NCBI GenBank assembly: GCA_947483545.1
Contig: CANKNP010000144.1
Location: 1-11,826, forward strand
Reading direction: 5' to 3'
DNA: 11,826 nt
From: Deltaproteobacteria bacterium
Lineage (GTDB): Bacteria; Myxococcota; UBA796; SXON01
Shown here: positions 1 through 5,923 of the stretch, piece after piece
Numbering within the stretch: the first letter of the stretch is position 1
How the letters are laid out: the number at the start of each line of letters is the position of its first letter
The notes under the pieces: model-generated
Seen by the model: only the letters and a program-made list of their open reading frames with translations
Told to the model about the DNA's origin: nothing
Databases searched by the model: none
Program-made: the position numbers and the translations under genes

Positions 1-1206
1 CTCGACAGCAGCTCCTGGTCGATCCACGCGGAGCTCGCCGAGACCATCGAGCGTCACGCAGGCCCGGGGTTGCAGCCGGAGCTGCGGGTGTTGGCGGCGG
101 GAAGGGGCAAGATCCGAGGCAAGGCGTACCGGGTTGTCGCCGACCGGCTCGCGAAGATGGGCGTGGGCCGAGCGGATCCCAAGCTCCTGGCGGGCGTGTC
201 GTCCCGGCGCGAACTGCCGGAGTTGTGGGCTGCCGTGCTGGCGGACCCAGGCGATCTCGATCCCCGCCGGGTGCTGGCCGACGCGCTCCTGGAGGCGAGC
301 GATCCCCGCGGCGAGTTCATCTCCCTGCAGCTCGCCCGACACGCAGCGGAACAAGCGGGCGTGCGGGTGGAGGTCGCGGCGAAGCGGCGAGAGCAGGACC
401 TGCTCGACGTGCATATCGACGCGTGGTCGGGCGCGATCCCCGGGGTGCGGCGCGCGTCGCGGGTGTTCGAGCGCGGGTTTCTCGTCGCCATGGGCTTGGA
501 GCTCCCCCCGCGGGCGCCGATCCCGGACGTTCCCGAGTGGCGGATGATCGAACGGCTGGAGGTCCGTACGCAGGCGTCGTGTGGGCCGCTGCTCGACCGC
601 CTGCCCCGGCTCCAGCACCTCGCGTTGCGAGGCCCACCACCCGATCTGGAGGGACCGTGGCCCTCCGTCGAGGTGCTGGCCATCAACGTGGAGTTCACTT
701 CGGTCTGGACGCGCCTCGCCGGTTCGGCGCTGCCGGAGCGACTGGCGCAATTCCCGGGCCTGCGGATGCTGATCAGCCCGGTGGATCGCGACGGCCACAT
801 GGACTTCCTGCTCGCCGGTGCCCGCCACCTCCGCGCGCTCGGCCTGCTGGTTGGGACCGGGGGCCACCTCTTCGCCTACGCCGTCCGCCGCTGGGCCGAG
901 GGCGCGGGTCCGGACGAGCTGCGGACCGGCCTCGGGGACAGCCCCACCTTGACGCCCGGGGGCTGGCTGGTCGCGTTGAGCCGATCATCTCCAAGGCACG
1001 CGCGTATTGGCTGGGCCGGGGGTACCGCTTGGCACAGGGCCCGGCTCCCCGTGGTTCTGGAGAACCTGCGAGACGGCGGGTTCAAGACCGTGTCGCTCGT
1101 CCGCGGGCGCGTCGTAGACCACGCTGTCATCGACGTGCCAGGGCTGGAGGTGCGGGTGGACGGCGCGGAGATCGATTTTACGGGCGTCGAGCGCCCAACA
1201 CCATAG
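1..1206 (+). CDS. TIGR02996 repeat-companion domain protein, 5'-partial
   Basis: The reading frame is open from base 1, so the gene starts before the window; a TTG at 70 is only a possible internal start. The visible part is about 401 residues. The clearest segment, bases 220-333, reads ELWAAVLADPGDLDPRRVLADALLE followed by DPRGEFISLQLAR (split here), the form of the TIGR02996 domain common in myxobacteria and planctomycetes, where it often precedes leucine-rich-like repeats. Downstream come weakly repetitive leucine-rich stretches (for example LLDRLPRLQHLALRG near 589-633 and HLRALGLL near 826-849) that fit such repeats. No signal peptide or membrane segment is seen in the visible part, so it is probably cytoplasmic. 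Function is unknown; these proteins are usually thought to mediate protein contacts. The coding call is firm; the domain assignment is from motif memory. Confidence 0.8.
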   Translation, partial: LDSSSWSIHAELAETIERHAGPGLQPELRVLAAGRGKIRGKAYRVVADRLAKMGVGRADPKLLAGVSSRRELPELWAAVLADPGDLDPRRVLADALLEASDPRGEFISLQLARHAAEQAGVRVEVAAKRREQDLLDVHIDAWSGAIPGVRRASRVFERGFLVAMGLELPPRAPIPDVPEWRMIERLEVRTQASCGPLLDRLPRLQHLALRGPPPDLEGPWPSVEVLAINVEFTSVWTRLAGSALPERLAQFPGLRMLISPVDRDGHMDFLLAGARHLRALGLLVGTGGHLFAYAVRRWAEGAGPDELRTGLGDSPTLTPGGWLVALSRSSPRHARIGWAGGTAWHRARLPVVLENLRDGGFKTVSLVRGRVVDHAVIDVPGLEVRVDGAEIDFTGVERPTP

Positions 1207-1282
1207 TGCCCGTGCCCCGAAGTTCTGCGCCAGCCCCGCAGGCGCTCAATCGCACCGGAGCCGAGGGCCGGTTTCGGAGGGT

Positions 1283-1675
1283 ACTCCCAACGAAAACGGC
1301 CAAGCGCTCGTAGCCGGGCGCATCGGGCGAAGAACGCTTGACCAGCCCGGCGGCTACGTCGCGGGCGACACCGACTGCGACGACGCGGACCCGGACTACC
1401 ACCCGAACGCGACCGAGAGCTGCAGCGACGCCGAGGACTTCAACTGCGATGGGTCTACCGGCTACGCCGACGCGGACGGCGATGGCTGGGCTGCCTGCCT
1501 GGAGTGCGACGACGCCACGGCCGACATCAACCCCGACGCTGTCGAGGTCGGATTTTTCGTGACGAGCGTGTGGGTCTGGCAGGTCGCGGGGTTCTCGTTC
1601 GCCACGGTGTTTTCGCAGAAGTTTGGGCTTGTAGGCGGGGAGGGGCGGCTGCGAACGGCTACTTCCCCACGGTGA
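1283..1675 (+). pseudogene. MopE-type metal-binding repeat remnant
   Basis: Frame 2 encodes DTDCDDADPDYHPNATESC, then DFNCDG, then DADGDGWAACLECDD and DINPDAVEV (about 1370-1546). This is the Asp/Cys pattern of the putative metal-binding (MopE-like) repeats found in many copies in secreted deltaproteobacterial proteins. After 1546 the similarity stops abruptly and the frame continues as unrelated residues to a TGA at 1673-1675. No ATG, GTG or TTG occurs in this frame between 1205 and the repeat, so there is no usable start, signal peptide or N-terminus. I read it as a decayed or excised internal fragment of a larger secreted protein gene. The left boundary is approximate. A programmed or sequencing frameshift from an upstream frame cannot be excluded. 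Confidence 0.55.
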
Positions 1676-1822
1676 ACGTGCGCACGCTGCTGTTGCTCCC
1701 CCTCGCGGGTTGCGCCCTGGTCACCGACGCTGACCTCGCCGCGCGCATGGATTTGGACGGCGACGGCGCCCCCCGCCCCGACGATTGCTGGACGCCGCGG
1801 ACGTGGACGGGATCGCGCGGGC
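1672..1822 (+). pseudogene. Lipoprotein with one Ca-binding-like loop, frameshifted and truncated
   Basis: From a GTG at 1672 (alternative GTG 1678) the frame reads a short lipoprotein signal: charged start, leucine run, then lipobox LAGC with Cys at residue 14. Soon after comes DLDGDGAPRPDDC (residues 27-39), the first repeat of a MopE-like protein. After DDC at 1788 the expected continuation, LDAADVDGIARAHPTENG, lies in another frame (1786-1840), so a one-base change has broken it. The rest of the gene is missing because the 3' end of the convergent BMC-T gene begins at 1823. The start overlaps the preceding fragment's stop as GTGA (1672-1675). I infer the 5' stub of an outer-membrane or periplasmic lipoprotein, cut when the neighbouring DNA was rearranged. 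A short expressed product is possible but unlikely. Confidence 0.5.
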
Positions 1823-2407
1823 TCACCCCACCGAAAACGGCGCCGGCCTCAGCAACCACGCGAGAAATTCCGGATGCGGCCGCGCCACAACCTCCTCCCG
1901 CACACGTTTCCCGCGCCCGGTCAACACACCCGCGCCCGTGGAAACCGCAGCTTCCACCGCGTCCTGGGTCCCGCGAACGACAAAATAACCCTTCCCCCCC
2001 AACGCCACCGATATTCTCATCCCGCAAAGGGAAACGTCCGCCTCTTTCAAACTTCGGTCACACGCCTCCAATACCCCGGCGATGCTCGACCCCTCGATGA
2101 TACCGACGGTATCGATCTCCCCGCCCGTGTCCGTCCCGCCCCGCAAGCCCGTCCAAACCTGCGGGTGCGCAAACGGCAACACCAGCTGGTCCAAGACATC
2201 GTCCCCGGCGACCGCGCGCCCAACGGCATGGGCAGCTTCAATATCGGCGACCGGACCGCCCGTCAGGATCAGAAATCGGCCGGGCTCAATGAGGTTGGCC
2301 TCCAACACTCGGACAGGCGCCTCTTTGACCAGCGCATCCAACACCCGATAGCCACGGGCGATCGAGCACAGTTCCAGGAGCGCGAGGGCATCCAAGGCGG
2401 GGGTCAC
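1823..2407 (-). CDS. BMC-T microcompartment shell protein, single-layer type
   Basis: A 194-residue protein with two BMC domains in tandem, about residues 7-75 (ALLELCSIARG, LTGGPVADIEAA) and 98-160 (DTVGIIEGSSIAGVLEACD, VALGGKGYFVVRG). Such proteins form pseudohexameric trimers that tile into the facets of a microcompartment shell; pore-lining loops are expected around residues 48-53 and 136-140. It resembles from memory the single-layer BMC-T of Haliangium (Hoch_5812 type). I chose the GTG at 2405-2407 because it overlaps the upstream dehydrogenase stop as GTGA and gives a normal family length (about 200); the open frame upstream is antisense noise. It has three cysteines (14, 116, 128), but I see no motif that proves an Fe-S pore site as in PduT. 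It is the last gene of the operon. Confidence 0.88.
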   Translation of the reverse strand: MTPALDALALLELCSIARGYRVLDALVKEAPVRVLEANLIEPGRFLILTGGPVADIEAAHAVGRAVAGDDVLDQLVLPFAHPQVWTGLRGGTDTGGEIDTVGIIEGSSIAGVLEACDRSLKEADVSLCGMRISVALGGKGYFVVRGTQDAVEAAVSTGAGVLTGRGKRVREEVVARPHPEFLAWLLRPAPFSVG

Positions 2408-3804
2408 ACGATGCGGAAGTGACCCGAGAGCGTGCAGCGCCGCTCGCGGGTGAAATTCCGGGCGGTGGTGAGCCCTTCGCCGGTGGGCGAGGCGATGGTG
2501 AAGCTGGTGTAGCCCTCTCCGCCGAACCCAAGCCCAGCGTAGTTCGAAGCGTTTTTCACGAAGATGCTGGTGTTCGCGACGCGCGCGAAGCGGTGGAGGT
2601 TGTCGATGTTCTTCGAGTACATCGAGCTGGTGTGCCCGAACCCATGCTCGGCCTTCACCGCCATCTCGATGCCCTCGTGCACATCCCGCACCCGGACGAT
2701 GCCAATGATCGGCATCAGCAGCTCGGTCTGCACGAACGGGTGGTCGAACGGCACTTCGCAGATGATCAGCCGCGGATCGCCCTGGAAGGGCACGTCGATC
2801 TCGCGGAGGTACTCGCGCGCCGACTTGCCGACCCACTTGGTGACCGTGTGCTGGCGGTCTGCCTGGAGGATCAGCTTCTCAAGCCGGACGATCTGGTGGT
2901 TCCGCAGGAGCACGGCGCCCGACCGCACCATGTTCTCGATGAGCTTGTCGTGGATCTTGTCCACGGCAAACACCTCTTTCTCGTCGGTGCAGATGATGTT
3001 GTTGTCGAAGCTGGCACCGGCGATGATGCCGCGGGCGGCCTGCTCCAGATCCGCGGTCTCGTCGACCACGACCGGGGGATTGCCCGGCCCGCCGCAGATC
3101 GCCTTCTTGTTCGCGGCCAGCGCAGCCTTGACCACCGCGGGCCCGCCGGTCACGACGTTCAAGCGGATGCCGGGGTAGCGCAGCAGCTCGTCCGCCGATG
3201 CGATGGTTGGCGTGTCCACGCACACCATCAGGTTCTCAGGGCCCCCGACCTCCAACACCGCGCGGTTGATGAGGTCGATCACGTAGGCGGAGACGCGCCG
3301 GGCGGTCGGGTGGGTATTGAACACCACCGCGTTGCCGCCGGACACCATGCCGATGCCGTTGCACAGGATGGTCTCGGTAGGGTTCGTACACGGGGTGATC
3401 GCCCCGATCACCCCGTAGGGCGCACGCTCAATCAGCGCGAGCCCATCATCGCCCGTGTAGGCGATGGGCTCCAGGATCTCAGGCCCGGGCGTCTTGTGGA
3501 TGACGAGCAGGTTCTTCTTGATCTTGTCTTCGTACCGGCCGAGTCCCGTCTCCTCGTTCGCCAGGCGAGCGAGGTTTTTGACATCTGCCGCCGCGCGACG
3601 CCGGATGTTTGCGATGATCTCGCGGCGCTTTTCGAGCGGCAAGGCGACCAGCGTGGCCTGGGCGGAACGGGCGGCGCTCACGCAGTCACTCACGGTCTTG
3701 AAGACCCCGACCGGCTTCTGGGGCATGTCGGCCTTGGCCTCGGGTGCCGAGACCTGCCCGATCACCCGCCGGACGATCTCTTCGATGTCCACACGATCAG
3801 CCAT
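2404..3804 (-). CDS. BMC-associated CoA-acylating aldehyde dehydrogenase (PduP/EutE-like)
   Basis: Of 466 residues, the usual length for the EutE/PduP family, which converts an aldehyde, NAD+ and CoA to acyl-CoA inside a microcompartment. Visible family motifs: GAITPCTNPTET (135-146), VTGGPAVV (218-225), CGGPGNPPVVVDE (237-249) and the catalytic cysteine in NNIICTDEK (Cys272). Residues 5-18 (VDIEEIVRRVIGQV) form a short amphipathic helix followed by a Pro/Ala-rich linker to about residue 30, which matches the N-terminal encapsulation peptides that tether such enzymes to the shell. The ATG at 3804 lies three bases after the pentamer stop, with AAGGA about eleven bases upstream. It is the only enzyme in the operon, so the aldehyde source is not given by this window. 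Propionaldehyde, acetaldehyde or another short aldehyde are all possible. Confidence 0.93.
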   Translation of the reverse strand: MADRVDIEEIVRRVIGQVSAPEAKADMPQKPVGVFKTVSDCVSAARSAQATLVALPLEKRREIIANIRRRAAADVKNLARLANEETGLGRYEDKIKKNLLVIHKTPGPEILEPIAYTGDDGLALIERAPYGVIGAITPCTNPTETILCNGIGMVSGGNAVVFNTHPTARRVSAYVIDLINRAVLEVGGPENLMVCVDTPTIASADELLRYPGIRLNVVTGGPAVVKAALAANKKAICGGPGNPPVVVDETADLEQAARGIIAGASFDNNIICTDEKEVFAVDKIHDKLIENMVRSGAVLLRNHQIVRLEKLILQADRQHTVTKWVGKSAREYLREIDVPFQGDPRLIICEVPFDHPFVQTELLMPIIGIVRVRDVHEGIEMAVKAEHGFGHTSSMYSKNIDNLHRFARVANTSIFVKNASNYAGLGFGGEGYTSFTIASPTGEGLTTARNFTRERRCTLSGHFRIV

Positions 3805-3807
3805 GGA

Positions 3808-4140
3808 TCACTCGTCCTTTGACTTGTCGTAGGCGACGGCTCCGGAGACGTCGATGGTGTCTACGATGGCCATGATCACGGCGTCCACAGGTCGGCCGTC
3901 GGTCTGCCGGGTCTGGCGGGCGCTCGATCCGGAGGCGTAGAGCACGGTCTCCCCGACACCCGCGCCGACCGAATCCACGGCCACGACGAACGCATCCTTC
4001 GAGGCGGTGCTCCAGTGCCCCGTCCCGGCCTTGCCAGAACGAGCGAGGGAGAGGTCCTGCACCATGTACATGCGCAGTCCTTCCAGCTTTTCGTCCTTGC
4101 GCGAGGCAACAACGGTGCCGACGACCTTACCGAGCTTCAC
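3808..4140 (-). CDS. BMC-P pentameric vertex protein (EutN/CcmL family)
   Basis: A 110-residue protein of the EutN/CcmL/PduN family. Diagnostic parts are the N-terminal strand MKLGKVVGTVVASRKDEKLEG, cut short here as the OB-like first strand with its K-x-x-x-L-x-G turn, the central AVDSVGAGVGETVLYASGSSA (53-73 region) with its conserved GxGxxV turn, and VDAVIMAIVDTIDV near the C-terminus (85-98). Pentamers of this family cap the twelve vertices of the icosahedral shell, so its presence argues for a closed compartment. The start is GTG at 4138-4140; no strong ribosome site is visible, but the gene lies only twelve bases after the BMC-H stop and is probably translationally coupled to it. The length is at the upper end of normal, the C-terminus being slightly extended with a charged tail. 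Confidence 0.92.
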   Translation of the reverse strand: MKLGKVVGTVVASRKDEKLEGLRMYMVQDLSLARSGKAGTGHWSTASKDAFVVAVDSVGAGVGETVLYASGSSARQTRQTDGRPVDAVIMAIVDTIDVSGAVAYDKSKDE

Positions 4141-4152
4141 GGCAGCGCCCGA

Positions 4153-4443
4153 CTACTTCGTCGCCGGCTTGCGGCCGAGCGGGAGCACCAGGTCCACGTT
4201 CTCGTGCGGACGCGGGATGATGTGGACGCTCACGAGCTCACCGACGCGCTGGGCCTCGCGCGCTCCGGCCTCGGTCGCAGCCTTGACCGCTGCGACATCG
4301 CCGCGGACGATGGCTGTGACGTAGCCCCCGCCGGTCTTCTCGTAGCCAACAAGCTCCACGCGCGCGGCCTTGACCATGGCGTCGCTCGCCTGGACCATGG
4401 CGACAAAACCCTTGCACTCAATCATTCCCAGTGCGTCAGACAT
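4153..4443 (-). CDS. BMC-H hexameric shell protein (PduA/CcmK family)
   Basis: A 96-residue single-BMC-domain protein beginning [16 protein letters not shown] and carrying the pore segment [15 protein letters not shown] (35-49), then [12 protein letters not shown] (73-84). BMC-H hexamers form the bulk of the shell facets, with small-molecule pores lined by the loop at residues 37-40 (TGGG here). The sequence is, from memory, very close to the BMC-H of Haliangium ochraceum (Hoch_5815), the protein used for synthetic minimal shells. The ATG at 4441-4443 has a good AGGAG (4452-4456) eight bases upstream. It is the only BMC-H in this window, so this hexamer must make most of the facet unless further copies are encoded elsewhere. 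Cys10 in the MIECKGF segment is a small difference from what I recall in Haliangium. Confidence 0.95.
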   Translation of the reverse strand: MSDALGMIECKGFVAMVQASDAMVKAARVELVGYEKTGGGYVTAIVRGDVAAVKAATEAGAREAQRVGELVSVHIIPRPHENVDLVLPLGRKPATK

Positions 4444-4482
4444 GTGCAGAACTCCTAAACGTTACAGGTGAAAGGGGGGGAA

Positions 4483-5094
4483 TCAACGACCGATGGCTTC
4501 GATGACGGCGATGGCCGCCGCCGCCGCGCTGTCAATCTCGGCCTCAGACCCGCTCATCCACAGCCGGCCGAAGGCGCCGTAGGGCTGCAGGTTGACGAGG
4601 CTCACATTCGCGGCCTTCTCGGCCTCGTTCGCGGCGAGCACGATCCAGGCGGCCGGCTCGGTCTCCAGGATGAACAGGCTCTGGCCGGGGATCAGCATCA
4701 TGCCGGAGCGGTTCCGGTTGATCAACTGGGCCTGGTAGGGCTCCACCGCGCGAATGATCTGGTTGGACGTGACCTTCGGCTTGGTCGCATCCTTGGCGTT
4801 CACGCCGATGAACGCGCAGATCGCATCGCCCGCGGCGTGGACCTCGCCCTTCTCATCATGGTGAAGCTCCAGGAGCCCGAACGCGCGCTCGACCACCTGC
4901 ACGGCGGGGACGGCGCTCGTGGCTTTCAGCGCCACGTCGGTCACCCGGTTGATGATCATGCCCGGCGCGGTCTCCACCCAGAGCGATGCCTGGCCAGCGA
5001 GCGGCAGAAAGCCCTTGGCCGTGGTGCCCGTGAACGCAGCGAGCTGCGGTTGCAGGCTGTCGAGGAACACGTAGCTGCGCAGCGTGATGGACAA
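4483..5094 (-). CDS. BMC-T shell protein, permuted double-layer type
   Basis: A 203-residue protein with two circularly permuted BMC domains: [18 protein letters not shown] (33-50) with [12 protein letters not shown] in the first half, and [20 protein letters not shown] (136-155, quoted in part) with [17 protein letters not shown] in the second. The parallel PGQ-x-L...E-x-x-P layout marks the BMC-T(DP) group (CsoS1D and Hoch_5816/Hoch_3341 types), whose trimers stack face to face and have a large central pore that can open and close. I take the start as TTG (5092-5094) because it gives the conserved N-terminus MSITLRSY and has GGAG (5103-5106) eight bases upstream. It is the first gene of the operon and probably provides the gated route for larger substrates and cofactors. 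No clear promoter is seen in the 57 bases before it. Confidence 0.9.
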   Translation of the reverse strand: MSITLRSYVFLDSLQPQLAAFTGTTAKGFLPLAGQASLWVETAPGMIINRVTDVALKATSAVPAVQVVERAFGLLELHHDEKGEVHAAGDAICAFIGVNAKDATKPKVTSNQIIRAVEPYQAQLINRNRSGMMLIPGQSLFILETEPAAWIVLAANEAEKAANVSLVNLQPYGAFGRLWMSGSEAEIDSAAAAAIAVIEAIGR

Positions 5095-5102
5095 GGCGGG
5101 AA

Positions 5103-5106
5103 CTCC
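5103..5106 (-). promoter_or_regulatory. Ribosome binding site fixing the TTG start of the first BMC gene
   Basis: On the minus strand GGAG stands eight bases before TTG at 5094. Together with the conserved N-terminus this supports a TTG start over downstream candidates. The spacing matches that of the AGGAG at 4452-4456 before the BMC-H gene. Confidence 0.6.
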
Positions 5107-5151
5107 GGGCCGGCAGGGTAACGCGGAAGTGCAGGGCGCGGGGGCCAGAAA

Positions 5152-5736
5152 CTAGCCCAGCGCCCGCCGAACACAAAAGATCACCCCGATCGCCGCGATC
5201 CCCGCCCCCCAGGGAACCTGCTCGCCCAGGAGCATCGCCGCCCAGCAGAGCCCCAGCAGCGGCTGCACCGTCTGGACCTGGGCCACGCGGGCGACCCCGC
5301 CCCGCGCCATGCCCCCGTACCAGAACAGAAAACCAATGTAGGAGCTGACGATAGCGGTGTAGCCGAACCCCAGCCACGCACCCGAGGAAGCCGCCGGCGG
5401 GTGCATCCAATTCGTGGCGATGAACCCGGGTAGCGTGACGGGCAACCCCAGGACCAACGCCCAAGAGAGCACGGCCGTCCCGCCGAGCTCCCGGGAGAGG
5501 CTGCCCCCCGCGGCGTAGCCGACCGCGGAGCAGACCATCGCCACGACCAACAGCAGGTCGGCGATCTGGGGTGCGCCAGCCCCTTGCGCGATCGCGTACG
5601 TCAACACGATAACGGCGCCTGCCGCAGACCAGCGCCAGAAGCGCCCGCTCGGCGAGGAGGCGACGACGCCTGGCTGCAGTCGCGCGTGAATCGTGGCTGC
5701 AATGGCCGTGAGCCCGGGCATCAATGCGGCGAACAC
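5152..5736 (-). pseudogene. EamA/DMT-family transporter, N-terminally truncated
   Basis: The frame gives 194 residues containing about six or seven membrane segments, among them WSAAGAVIVLTYAIA, IADLLLVVAMVCSAVGYAAG and FGYTAIVSSYIGFLFWYGG, and ending with VQTVQPLLGLCWAAMLLGEQV and a last helix before VRRALG. These are the second EamA repeat and the end of the first. Intact drug/metabolite transporters have ten helices and about 290-300 residues, so roughly the first hundred residues are missing. The homology begins at PAHGIVFAALMPGL around 5757; the frame stays open further upstream but shows no membrane helices there. I read this as a 5' deletion rather than a working half-transporter. The nominal GTG start at 5736 is arbitrary. 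It lies 57 bases upstream of the BMC operon on the same strand; a role in it is not supported. Confidence 0.65.
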
Positions 5737-5862
5737 GATGCCGTGGGCAGGCTGGGCGGGGTGGGGGGATCTATGTAGGTTTGAAGCGGCGTTCCACGGC
5801 CCTGCTTGGACCTGCGGCCGGAAGGAGCGAGCCGCCCCATCCTGATCCGTGACGGGGCCGTC

Positions 5863-5903
5863 AAAATCTAGCAGAAACGCGCCCCGCGATTTTGCTAGAT
5901 TCT
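5863..5903 (-). terminator. Long hairpin, candidate terminator of the peptide transporter gene
   Basis: Arms 5863-5876 and 5890-5903 are complementary over 14 bases with two mismatches, and CGCG at 5878-5881 pairs with CGCG at 5885-5888 around a CCC loop. Read on the minus strand it lies 18-58 bases after the transporter stop and ends in ATTTTG, a weak T-rich tail. This fits a rho-independent terminator only loosely, since part of the T-run sits inside the stem. Confidence 0.4.
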
Positions 5904-5923
5904 GACGATACTGTCAGAATCTA
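5896..5923. repeat. Perfect 11-bp inverted repeat overlapping a stop codon
   Basis: TAGATTCTGAC (5896-5906) and GTCAGAATCTA (5913-5923) are exact reverse complements around a six-base loop GATACT. The right arm contains the TAG stop of the peptide transporter (5921-5923). The left arm shares 5896-5903 with the neighbouring hairpin at 5863-5903, so the two structures exclude each other. Confidence 0.75.

Noticed and set aside
225..1313. Plus-strand frame of 362 codons overlapping the TIGR02996 gene
   Set aside because: Its product is almost all Arg, Gly, Pro and Ala, while the overlapping frame carries a recognisable domain.
2419..3822. Long plus-strand open frame of 467 codons
   Set aside because: It lies exactly antisense to the aldehyde dehydrogenase, whose catalytic and CoA-site motifs are intact; its His/Val/Asp/Leu-rich product is typical of a high-GC shadow frame.
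4459..4470. CGTTACAGGTG shared with 11757-11767
   Set aside because: An 11-base match within nearly 12 kb is expected by chance many times over; the flanks do not match further.
1823..5094. Propanediol or ethanolamine utilisation locus
   Set aside because: No diol dehydratase, ethanolamine ammonia-lyase, kinase or cobalamin genes are present; the dehydrogenase alone does not define the substrate.
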